DNA of 64,000 nt, taken from Algibacter marinivivus (GTDB lineage Bacteria; Bacteroidota; Bacteroidia; Flavobacteriales; Flavobacteriaceae). The notes beneath the pieces are model-generated. The model was not told where the DNA came from and made no database searches. It worked only from the letters and a program-made list of their open reading frames with translations. Positions within the stretch are counted from its first letter, which is position 1. Each line of letters starts with the position of its first letter. Positions 8,160-14,892 of the stretch are shown here, piece after piece. The translations under genes were made by a program, and so were the position numbers. The stretch lies in contig NZ_QFRI01000001.1 of NCBI RefSeq assembly GCF_003143755.1, positions 744,001 through 808,000 on the forward strand, written 5' to 3'.

Positions 8160-8450
8160 ATGACGAAGGCTGATTTAGTAGCAAAGATTTCTGAGAAATT
8201 AGGAATTGAAAAAGGTGATGTTCAAGCAACTGTTGAGACATTTATGGAAGAAGTAAAAACTTCTTTAGAAGGTGGTGATAATGTTTACCTAAGAGGTTTT
8301 GGAAGCTTTATAATTAAAACTAGAGCTGAAAAAACTGGTAGAAACATTTCTAAAAACACAACTATCAAGATACCTGCTCATAATATCCCTGCATTTAAGC
8401 CTGCAAAAGTATTTGTAGAAGGCGTTAAAACAAATGTAGACGTTAAATAA
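8160..8450 (+). CDS. HU-family DNA-binding protein
   Basis: A 96-residue HU/IHF-type protein: helix-turn-helix dimer core (MTKADLVAKISEKLGIEKGDVQATVETFMEEV), then the beta arm with GFGSFIIKTRAEKTGRNISKNTTIKIPAHNIPAFKPAK. The intercalating Pro sits in the NIPAFKP segment typical of the family. It compacts and bends DNA as a dimer. It is expressed from its own strong promoter and is followed by a palindromic repeat and the small basic ribosomal-type gene. HU or IHF-like cannot be separated by sequence here, so no symbol is given. Confidence 0.96.
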   Translation: MTKADLVAKISEKLGIEKGDVQATVETFMEEVKTSLEGGDNVYLRGFGSFIIKTRAEKTGRNISKNTTIKIPAHNIPAFKPAKVFVEGVKTNVDVK

Positions 8451-8466
8451 AACATCAAAGTGCTGT

Positions 8467-8482
8467 CCCGATAGCTATCGGG
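8467..8482. repeat. Palindromic repeat CCCGATAGCTATCGGG
   Basis: Perfect 16-bp palindrome directly after the HU gene. The same core returns at 10505-10518, and a shorter CCCGAT-TT-ATCGGG version lies at 8765-8778. It has no T run, so it may be a REP-like element that also protects the 3' end of the HU transcript. Confidence 0.7.
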
Positions 8483-8524
8483 ATCAGTGTTAAAACGAAT
8501 TATTAATTTAAAAAGACACTATTT

Positions 8525-8617
8525 ATGCCAAGTGGTAAAAAACGTAAAAGACATAAGGTAGCGACGCACAAGCGAAAAAAACGTAGACGCGCTAACCGTC
8601 ACAAAAAGAAAAAATAA
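8525..8617 (+). CDS. 30-residue basic protein, probable small ribosomal protein
   Basis: Start ATG, stop TAA, 30 residues beginning MPSGKKRKRHKVATHKRKKR and ending RHKKKK, with over half Lys, Arg or His. Near-identical tiny basic proteins (MPxGKKRKRHKVATHKRKKR) occur throughout Bacteroidota at this size. I believe this is the family recognised in flavobacterial ribosome structures as a phylum-specific large-subunit protein (bL38), but that identification is from memory. It stands between HU and rng and is followed at once by a hairpin. It is easily missed because of its length. Confidence 0.85.
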   Translation: MPSGKKRKRHKVATHKRKKRRRANRHKKKK

Positions 8618-8620
8618 ATC

Positions 8621-8649
8621 AAAAAAGTAGTTAGATTAGCTACTTTTTT
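8621..8649 (+). terminator. Terminator after the 30-residue gene
   Basis: AAAAAAGTAG, 9-base loop, CTACTTTTTT, followed by a further T. The hairpin starts four bases after the stop codon. Confidence 0.75.
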
Positions 8650-8763
8650 TGGTTTTAAAAACAACAAGTTCATTGAAATGAGTTCATTAATTTTTTAACA
8701 CTTTAATAAGTGTTGTTTGAACTCCACGGATTAAAATCCTGTGAAAAAATAATGTTTAATCCA

Positions 8764-8779
8764 TCCCGATTTATCGGGA
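8764..8779. repeat. Short palindrome TCCCGAT-TT-ATCGGGA
   Basis: Seven-base inverted repeat with a two-base spacer, 15 bases upstream of the rng start. It is related to the palindromes at 8467 and 10505. Being in the rng leader it might also affect rng expression (inference). Confidence 0.55.
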
Positions 8780-8793
8780 CAAAAATTAACTAA

Positions 8794-10341
8794 ATGGATA
8801 AAGAATTGATCATTCGATCTAGTTCCGACAATGTTGATTTTGCCTTATTAAAAGATGGAAAACTTATTGAATTACAGAAAGATGAAGATAGTAACGACTT
8901 TGCTGTTGGTGATGTGTTTATAGCCAAAATCAGAAAAGCCGTTCCTGGACTAAATGCTGCATTTGTTAATGTAGGTTATGAGAAAGATGCATTTTTGCAT
9001 TATCATGATTTAGGTCCAAAACTGCCTTCGCTTTTAAAATTCACAAAACGTGTAAGCACAGGTAAACTAAAAGATTTTTCTTTAAAAAATTTCCCATTTG
9101 AAAAAGATATTGATAAAGACGGTAAAATTACCGACGCATTAAAATCTAATCAATCGCTATTAGTACAAATTGTAAAAGAACCTATATCAACTAAAGGCCC
9201 TAGAATAAGCTCTGAGCTTTCTATTGCAGGTAGATATATTGTTTTAGTTCCTTTTTCTAGCAGAATTTCTATTTCTCAAAAAATAGAAGACCGCGAAGAA
9301 AAAGACCGATTAAAACGCTTGGTAAAGAGTATAACTCCCCAAGGTTTTGGCGTAATTGTACGTACCGTAGCACAAGGCAAAAAAGTAGCTGAACTAGATA
9401 AAGATTTACAAAATTTGCTTAGTCGTTGGACGGCAATGTGTAAAAAGCTACACAGAGCACATCATCCTAGTAAAGTATTAGGAGAAATGAATAAAGCCTC
9501 GTCAATTTTACGAGACATATTTAATGATTCCTTTACGGGAATTACAGTAGATGATGAAGAGCTCTATTACCAAATTAAAGATTACGTGCAAGAAATTGCA
9601 CCACAAAAAGAATCAATAGTTAAACTGTATCAGTCTAAAAATCCAATTTTTGAAAAATTTGGAATTGAAAGACAAATAAAAACCTCCTTTGGAAAAACCG
9701 TATCTATGGCAAAAGGTGCCTATTTGGTTATCGAACATACCGAAGCCCTACATGTTATAGATGTAAATAGCGGAAATCGCTCAAACAAAGCAAATAACCA
9801 AGAGGATACAGCATTAGAGGTTAACTTAATTGCAGCTACAGAAATGGCGCGTCAGTTACGCTTGCGTGATATGGGCGGGATCATCGTAGTAGATTTTATA
9901 GACTTAACCAGTGCAGAAAACAGGCAAAAATTGTTCAATCACCTTCGAGATGAAATGAAGGACGACAGAGCAAAACACAAAATATTGCCTCCAAGTAAAT
10001 TTGGATTGATACAAATAACAAGACAACGCACAAGACCAGAAATGAACATTAAAACGCGCGAGGAAAATCCAGACGCAATAATTAATGGCGCAGAGGTTGA
10101 AGCACCAATAGGGTTGATACAAAAAATCAATCAAGATCTTGAAAGACTAATTAAAAAAGACTATAAGAAGTTGACTTTAAACACACATCCTTTTATAGCA
10201 GCCTTTTTAACAAAAGGTGTTCCATCTATACGTTCTAAATGGTTATTAGAACATAAAAAATGGGTGAAAATTTTACCAAGAGATGCTTACACATACTTAG
10301 AATATCATTTTTTCGATAAAGATGGTAATCAAATTAAATAA
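8794..10341 (+). CDS. rng: Ribonuclease E/G family protein (RNase G type)
   Basis: A 515-residue protein. An N-terminal S1-like RNA-binding insertion (about 38-130, VGDVFIAKIRKAVPGLNAAFVNVGYEKDAFLH) is followed by the catalytic RNase H-like core with the metal-binding aspartates in VIDVNSGN and VVDFIDL, then the C-terminal small domain. It lacks the long scaffold tail of RNase E, so RNase G is the better name. It processes rRNA and mRNA. It ends with a strong terminator. No clear TAnnTTTG box is visible in its 145-base upstream gap. Confidence 0.95.
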   Translation: MDKELIIRSSSDNVDFALLKDGKLIELQKDEDSNDFAVGDVFIAKIRKAVPGLNAAFVNVGYEKDAFLHYHDLGPKLPSLLKFTKRVSTGKLKDFSLKNFPFEKDIDKDGKITDALKSNQSLLVQIVKEPISTKGPRISSELSIAGRYIVLVPFSSRISISQKIEDREEKDRLKRLVKSITPQGFGVIVRTVAQGKKVAELDKDLQNLLSRWTAMCKKLHRAHHPSKVLGEMNKASSILRDIFNDSFTGITVDDEELYYQIKDYVQEIAPQKESIVKLYQSKNPIFEKFGIERQIKTSFGKTVSMAKGAYLVIEHTEALHVIDVNSGNRSNKANNQEDTALEVNLIAATEMARQLRLRDMGGIIVVDFIDLTSAENRQKLFNHLRDEMKDDRAKHKILPPSKFGLIQITRQRTRPEMNIKTREENPDAIINGAEVEAPIGLIQKINQDLERLIKKDYKKLTLNTHPFIAAFLTKGVPSIRSKWLLEHKKWVKILPRDAYTYLEYHFFDKDGNQIK

Positions 10342-10343
10342 TT

Positions 10344-10379
10344 AAAAAACCCGCTACTTTTATAGTTAGCGGGTTTTTT
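10344..10379 (+). terminator. Terminator of rng
   Basis: AAAAAACCCGCTA, 10-base loop, TAGCGGGTTTTTT: 13-bp perfect stem ending in a T run. Confidence 0.9.
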
Positions 10380-10389
10380 GTTTTTATAT

Positions 10390-10424
10390 GTCATTGCGAA
10401 ACCTATAGGTTGTGGCAATCTCAT
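10390..10424. repeat. Intergenic hairpin repeat (GTCATTGCGA...GTGGCAATCTCAT)
   Basis: Nested inverted repeats: ATTGC (10393-10397) pairs with GCAAT (10415-10419) around the palindrome AACCTATAGGTT (10400-10411). Elements beginning GTCATTGCGA and ending GGCAATCT are widespread between genes in Bacteroidota. I recognise the type but cannot count genomic copies. Confidence 0.65.
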
Positions 10425-10454
10425 TCAAACATCAACTACTCTTAATTTTTATTT

Positions 10455-10554
10455 GGCGTTACCAAAAGGGTCGGGCTATCCGTTACAAGTCCTCGCACCT
10501 CTACCGATAGCTATCGGGATCAGGCTATGGGCTTTTCTCTACTATCCCTAACGC
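10455..10554 (-). repeat. Dispersed structured repeat, copy C
   Basis: Read on the minus strand this begins GCGTTAGGGAT and ends AGCCCGACCCTTTTGGTAACGCC, the same ends as the copies at 12938 and 47810. The interior differs and carries the CCGATAGCTATCGG palindrome also found after HU. The ends are complementary (GCGTTA with TAACGC), so the whole unit can close into a stem. Most of the rng to 10607 gap consists of this and the preceding repeat. Confidence 0.7.
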
Positions 10555-10606
10555 GAATTTAGTACTTCCAAAAAACTTATTGAAAATGACACTTTTTCAA
10601 CCATCA

Positions 10607-11071
10607 TTATTGTTCTCCAGAATCAAAATATTCAAACTTCTTTACAATATCATTTTCAAAATACAATTTTAAATCTATTAAATTGAAGTCTGCCCATGAT
10701 CTTCCAACTAACTTGTATTGAAAAATTTTCCCGTCTTCTAATACCATTTCGGGTTCGCCAAAAACATCATTAATCTTGTTTTTTGATTTCCCAATTAAGT
10801 ATTCAGATTCAAGCAAATCATCTATCATCTTATGTCTTTCAGTTATATTTTCTTTCCAAACTATTTCATCAAATTTCTCCTTTGGTATTTTAGTTAAATT
10901 ATTGAAAAATAAAACCGAAATAAAACTGTATATAAGTATTGCTGATAAAACTGAAATAATATTTTTAAAGCCCTTTTTTTCTTTAAAATAATTTAATTTA
11001 TTTAAAATTAACTTTATAAAAATGAAGATTATTGTAATCTCTATTATAAAGTATATTATACCTAAAATCAT
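10607..11071 (-). CDS. Hypothetical membrane protein with BamE-like C-terminus
   Basis: A 154-residue protein with two N-terminal membrane helices (about 3-22 and 37-56). A soluble domain of about 90 residues follows, with LIGKSKNKINDVFGEPEMVLEDGKIFQYKLVGR and then LKLYFENDIVKKFEYF. The LIGKSKxxIxxxFGEP pattern followed by a strand-rich tail is the small alpha/beta fold shared by BamE/SmpA-like and some uncharacterised proteins. No BamE signature lipobox is present, so function is unknown. Its base composition is more AT-rich than its neighbours. Confidence 0.6.
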   Translation of the reverse strand: MILGIIYFIIEITIIFIFIKLILNKLNYFKEKKGFKNIISVLSAILIYSFISVLFFNNLTKIPKEKFDEIVWKENITERHKMIDDLLESEYLIGKSKNKINDVFGEPEMVLEDGKIFQYKLVGRSWADFNLIDLKLYFENDIVKKFEYFDSGEQ

Positions 11072-11117
11072 CTCTATATAAGTTTATTAATCTGTTGGAA
11101 CTGATTGTCCTAAGTTA

Positions 11118-11216
11118 TTAATATATTCCAATTCCCTCATCATTTAATGCTTGTATTATCGCAGTACAAATTACAGGATCTCTACTTAAAAAATTACTGT
11201 GGAAAACTAGTAAAAT
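11118..11216 (-). pseudogene. Possible gene remnant
   Basis: A stop-closed minus-strand frame without a start codon, reading ...FLSRDPVICTAIIQALND EGIGIY then stop. It looks like the end of a real coding sequence whose front part has been lost. No family is recognised. It fills most of the gap between the two membrane-protein genes. Confidence 0.25.
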
Positions 11217-11226
11217 TTATATTTAC

Positions 11227-11249
11227 AGCACTCGTTTGTAACGAGTGCT
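11227..11249. repeat. REP-like hairpin AGCACTCGTT-TGT-AACGAGTGCT
   Basis: Perfect 10-bp inverted repeat with a 3-base loop, no T tract, 28 bases from the stop of the DoxX-like gene. The ACTCGTT/AACGAGT arms resemble REP elements mobilised by REP-associated tyrosine transposases in Bacteroidota (resemblance only). Confidence 0.6.
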
Positions 11250-11277
11250 AGCAGCAAATTTAGTGTACAAATCATGA

Positions 11278-11736
11278 TTAAGATAACTTGGAATCTTTAG
11301 CATAAAAGCTACCTCCAACTACCAAAGCCGCAGAAATTATCATTAAATTCTTAATAATATATTGGCCTTCCATAGTTGGTAGAAATAAATTATTGTTTTG
11401 ATACACTACATCAGGCAAAAATATTAATGGCATAAAAGTACCTCCCATTTGTAAAAACAATAACCCTATGGCAATACGTGTCGTTTTTTTAAATAAAAAT
11501 AAAATACCAATAACAACTTCCCACCAACCAATAATATGTACCCAAACATCTGCCTCTATAAATGGTAACCATGCTACTGTTGCTTTAAGTAAAGGGATTG
11601 CTGCTGATACTTCCAAAGGTTTTAAAATTCCAAACCAAAAAAAGATAATTGCAAAAGAAATTCTTAATGCATGAACACCCCATAATTTCATGAATTTGGC
11701 AATATTCTGGTCAATTTGTTCTAGTTTGGATTTCAT
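11278..11736 (-). CDS. DoxX/DUF417-like membrane protein
   Basis: A 152-residue protein with four membrane helices: about 22-40 (ALRISFAIIFFWFGILKPL), 68-80 (IIGWWEVVIGILFLF), 85-105 and 126-143. Helices of this spacing, the early FWFGxLK motif and the GWWEVxIG motif of helix 2 are typical of DoxX/DUF417 proteins, some of which affect redox or chlorine stress responses in enterobacteria. The substrate is unknown. It lies 40 bases downstream of the aldo/keto reductase on the same strand, so the two are probably co-transcribed. Confidence 0.7.
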   Translation of the reverse strand: MKSKLEQIDQNIAKFMKLWGVHALRISFAIIFFWFGILKPLEVSAAIPLLKATVAWLPFIEADVWVHIIGWWEVVIGILFLFKKTTRIAIGLLFLQMGGTFMPLIFLPDVVYQNNNLFLPTMEGQYIIKNLMIISAALVVGGSFYAKDSKLS

Positions 11737-11776
11737 TGCTATAATTTCAATATTTATGAATTATATTAACTAAAAT

Positions 11777-12808
11777 TTATGGCGCTGGATTAGGCATTGC
11801 CTCATGTACCTCATCAATCTGCTCTAAAACTGCATCACTTAAAGTTACATTAATACTATCAATGTTTTCTTTTAGCTGTTCTAAGTTGGTAGCTCCAATA
11901 ATGGTACTTGTAACAAAAGGTTGCTGGTTTACAAACGCTAAACTCATTTGAGCTAAAGTCATATTATTATCTTCAGCAATTTTTAAATAGCGTTTTGCAG
12001 CCTCTGAAGCTTTTTCACCGCTATATCTAGCAAACCTTGGAAATAATTTTAAACGGGCATTATCAGCTGCAGTGCCATTTACATACTTACCCGAAAGTAC
12101 TCCAAATCCCATTGGAGAATAGGCTAATAAACCAACGTTTTCTCTTAACGCTACTTCTGCAATATCAGTTTCAAAAGTTCTAGTTAGCATTGAGTATGCA
12201 TTTTGTATAGTTGCAACTCTCGGTAGATTATGGCTTTTTGATTCTTCTAAATAACGCATAGTTCCCCAAGAATTTTCGTTAGATAATCCTATATTTCTAA
12301 TCCTACCAGCTTTGATTTCATTATCTAAACTATGTAGAATGTCATTAAAATTATCTTCCCATTTGGTGTCCAATTTAAAATTTCTAACACCAAATCTGTT
12401 AGTATCACGCTCTGGCCAATGCAGTTGATATAAATCTATATAATCGGTTTGTAGCCTTTTTAATTCTAAATCGATAGCTTCTTTAATGGAGGCTGGACTA
12501 AACCCTGTAGTTCTAATATGTGCTGTATAATCTCCTGTTCCAGCAATTTTTGATGCAATAATAACCTTATCTCTATTATTTGTTTTTTTCAACCAAGTAC
12601 CTATTATTTTACTTGTTCTGCCACTTATTTCTGCTGTGGCTGGTACAGGATATAATTCGGCAGTATCAATAAAATTCACACCTTGGTCTATGGCGTAATC
12701 CATTTGTTTGTGGCCTTCTGCTTCAGTGTTTTGGTTTCCCCAAGTCATTGAGCCTAAACATATTTTACTAACTTTTATATCGGTATTTGGTAGTGTAGTG
12801 TATTTCAT
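11777..12808 (-). CDS. Aldo/keto reductase, Tas-like
   Basis: A 343-residue TIM-barrel oxidoreductase. The catalytic tetrad is visible: Asp and Tyr in NFIDTAELYP, Lys in VIIASKIAG, His in LYQLHWPERD. The NADPH-binding end is TIIGATNLEQLKENI. The PVPATAEISGRTSKIIGTWL segment after the catalytic Tyr matches the Tas subfamily of NADP(H)-dependent reductases. The physiological substrate is unknown. It is followed on the same strand by the DoxX-like gene. Confidence 0.9.
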   Translation of the reverse strand: MKYTTLPNTDIKVSKICLGSMTWGNQNTEAEGHKQMDYAIDQGVNFIDTAELYPVPATAEISGRTSKIIGTWLKKTNNRDKVIIASKIAGTGDYTAHIRTTGFSPASIKEAIDLELKRLQTDYIDLYQLHWPERDTNRFGVRNFKLDTKWEDNFNDILHSLDNEIKAGRIRNIGLSNENSWGTMRYLEESKSHNLPRVATIQNAYSMLTRTFETDIAEVALRENVGLLAYSPMGFGVLSGKYVNGTAADNARLKLFPRFARYSGEKASEAAKRYLKIAEDNNMTLAQMSLAFVNQQPFVTSTIIGATNLEQLKENIDSINVTLSDAVLEQIDEVHEAMPNPAP

Positions 12809-12900
12809 TAATTTTTCTTTTTTTTAGAAGTGTAAATATAAAAAACCTAAAATCGCTTTTTGAACTGAAACCCTTAAATATGTGTTAAGACCAATAAAAA

Positions 12901-12933
12901 AACCATTAAAAGTCAATAAGGCTTTTAATGGTT
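12901..12933. terminator. Bidirectional terminator downstream of the OmpA-like gene
   Basis: 12-bp perfect stem AACCATTAAAAG / CTTTTAATGGTT with a 9-base loop, T6 on the plus side and T5 on the minus side. In gene order it ends the minus-strand OmpA-like transcript after the structured repeat. Confidence 0.8.
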
Positions 12934-12937
12934 TTTT

Positions 12938-13025
12938 GCGTTAGGGATTAAGGCATTTGTTGAAGCTCCCCGACGAAGAAGGGAGCGACTGCCGAAAGCG
13001 CGACCCTTTTCGGGTAACGCCCTAA
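12938..13025 (+). repeat. Dispersed structured repeat, copy A
   Basis: Begins GCGTTAGGGATT and ends CGACCCTTTTCGGGTAACGCCCTAA. Internal stem GCTCCC/GGGAGC holds the loop CGACGAAGAA, followed by the stem ACCC/GGGT. The ends GCGTTA and TAACGC close the unit. It sits between the stop of the minus-strand OmpA-like gene and its terminator hairpin. Compare copies at 10455, 42202 and 47810. Confidence 0.8.
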
Positions 13026-13030
13026 TTATT

Positions 13031-14002
13031 TTACTCGCTTAACAATTTAGAAAGCTCATCTAACTTTGGTGTTAAAATAACTTCTATACGTCTGTTTTTT
13101 GCTTTACCTTCTGGGGTGCTGTTGGATGCCACAGGAGCAAACTCGCCACGACCAGCAGCTGTTAAATTTTCTGGATTGATGTTGTTATTTTGACGTAAAA
13201 TATTAACGATTGCCGTGGCACGTTTGGTTGACAAATCCCAATTACTGGTTAATGTTCCGTTGCCTTTGTATGGCACATTATCGGTATGGCCTTCGATTAA
13301 AACGGCAATATCTGGATTGTCTCCAAGCACGTTACCGAGTTGCTTAACCGCTCTTGTACCCTCTGAACCTACCGCCCAACTTCCTGAGCTGAAAAGGAGT
13401 TTGTTTTCCATGGACACATAGACTTTTCCGTCGCGTTGCTCTACGGTTAAACCTTTGCCTTCAAAATCAGTTAAAGCTTTGGAAATGGCGTTTTTAAGCG
13501 CCGTCATAGCTGCATCTTTTGAGGCGATAACTTGCTCTAATTCTGCCACACGATTGGAACGATCTTCCAGCTCTTTTTTAAGTTTTGCAAGTCTTGCGTT
13601 TTCTTCGGCTAAGGCTTGTTCTTTAGCTTCTAATTGTGCTAACAACTCTCTGTTCTTTTTAGAATTGGCTGCAATAGCTGCAGAACTATTTTTCTCTAAA
13701 GCATCATACGAGGCTTTTAAGTTATCTAAATTGGATTTTGCTGCGTTGTATTCAGCTTGTAATTTATCGCGTTGTGCAACAGCTTCATCATAGACAGATT
13801 GCAATTGCTTTAATTCGTTTTCAGCTGCTGTTTTGGCACTTAACAATGCCTCGTTATCTATTGATAGTTTTTTGTTTTCTTGCTTTAAATCGGCATATTT
13901 AGCTTCAAGATCTTTATACACTTTTGGCGATACACAAGAGGCTAAAAGGACAAAAGTTAATAAGGTGAATAGACTTTTTTTAATCATGTTGTTTGGGTTC
14001 AT
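13031..14002 (-). CDS. OmpA-family lipoprotein with coiled coil
   Basis: A 323-residue predicted lipoprotein: signal ending LLASC (Cys 23 from the first ATG, 18 from the second). A long coiled coil follows (about 35-165, heptad-rich with Ala, Leu, Lys and Glu), then a C-terminal OmpA domain (about 200-323). That domain has the peptidoglycan-binding pattern EGHTDNVPYKGNGTLTSNWDLS and GRGEFAPVASN...NRRIEVIL. The role is to tie outer membrane to peptidoglycan. The first ATG lies 3 bases after the xth stop. A second ATG (13987) gives the more canonical MIKKSLFTLL and may be the real start. It is the last gene of xth-ompA. Confidence 0.9.
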   Translation of the reverse strand: MNPNNMIKKSLFTLLTFVLLASCVSPKVYKDLEAKYADLKQENKKLSIDNEALLSAKTAAENELKQLQSVYDEAVAQRDKLQAEYNAAKSNLDNLKASYDALEKNSSAAIAANSKKNRELLAQLEAKEQALAEENARLAKLKKELEDRSNRVAELEQVIASKDAAMTALKNAISKALTDFEGKGLTVEQRDGKVYVSMENKLLFSSGSWAVGSEGTRAVKQLGNVLGDNPDIAVLIEGHTDNVPYKGNGTLTSNWDLSTKRATAIVNILRQNNNINPENLTAAGRGEFAPVASNSTPEGKAKNRRIEVILTPKLDELSKLLSE

Positions 14003-14005
14003 TTA

Positions 14006-14770
14006 TTATTTATTTTCTATTTCTACTAGTATAGGACAATGGTCACTATGTACTGCTTCGGATAGTATAACGGCTCTTTTTATGTTTTCTTGTAGGGGTT
14101 GAGAAACCATGGCGTAATCTAATCGCCAACCTTTGTTATTCGCTCGTGCATTAGCACGGTAACTCCACCAACTATATTGCTGTAATTCGGGGTTAATAAA
14201 CCTGAACGAATCAATAAAACCACTATTAATAAAACTTCCAATCCATTCCCGCTCTACGGGCAAAAATCCTGAAACACCTTTCATTTTTGGGTTATGGATA
14301 TCCATTTCTTCATGACAAATATTATAATCGCCACAGATAATTAGGTTTGGAATGTCTTTTTTGAGATTGTTGATATACTCTTGAAACAGGTCCATATATT
14401 CTAACTTATGGTTTAATCTGGCATCGTTTGTTCCTGATGGCAAATACAAACTCATTACAGAAAACCCATCATAATCAGCACGAATATTTCGGCCTTCAAA
14501 ATCCATTGATTCTATGCTTGTACCATATTCAACATGCTTTGGCTCCGTTTTACTTAAAATAGCCACACCACTATAGCCCTTCTTTTGTGCACTAAACCAA
14601 TAATTGTATTTGTAACCAGCTTCTTCAAAAAGACTTAAATCTAATTGCTCTTTCATGGCTTTAATTTCTTGCAAACAAACTACATCTGGATTTGCTGCTT
14701 TTAACCAATCGATAAAACCTTTATTAATGGCTGCTCGAATACCGTTTACGTTATAGGATATTATTTTCAT
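14006..14770 (-). CDS. xth: Exodeoxyribonuclease III
   Basis: A 254-residue protein of the EEP fold with ExoIII motifs: MKIISYNVNGIRAAINKGF, PDVVCLQEIK (metal Glu), ICGDYNICH (Asp/Asn), WRLDYAMVS and SDHCPILVEI (catalytic Asp-His). It cleaves abasic sites and degrades dsDNA from the 3' end in base-excision repair. It is full length and cytoplasmic. It overlaps no gene but is only 3 bases from the OmpA-like start, so the two share a transcript. Confidence 0.95.
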   Translation of the reverse strand: MKIISYNVNGIRAAINKGFIDWLKAANPDVVCLQEIKAMKEQLDLSLFEEAGYKYNYWFSAQKKGYSGVAILSKTEPKHVEYGTSIESMDFEGRNIRADYDGFSVMSLYLPSGTNDARLNHKLEYMDLFQEYINNLKKDIPNLIICGDYNICHEEMDIHNPKMKGVSGFLPVEREWIGSFINSGFIDSFRFINPELQQYSWWSYRANARANNKGWRLDYAMVSQPLQENIKRAVILSEAVHSDHCPILVEIENK

Positions 14771-14892
14771 TTGATTAAATAAGTATATCAGCTAAAATAA
14801 ATAATGCGTTACTTTTACACTATAAAAAGTAGCAGGAGTTTTAACGAAGCTATTAACAAAATATTTTAAACGATTTACAGTTTAAGTATCTG

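Noticed and set aside
11118-11216. A functional small gene on the minus strand
   Set aside because: The frame has no start codon and an upstream in-frame stop, so at most it is a remnant. I list it as low-confidence pseudogene only.
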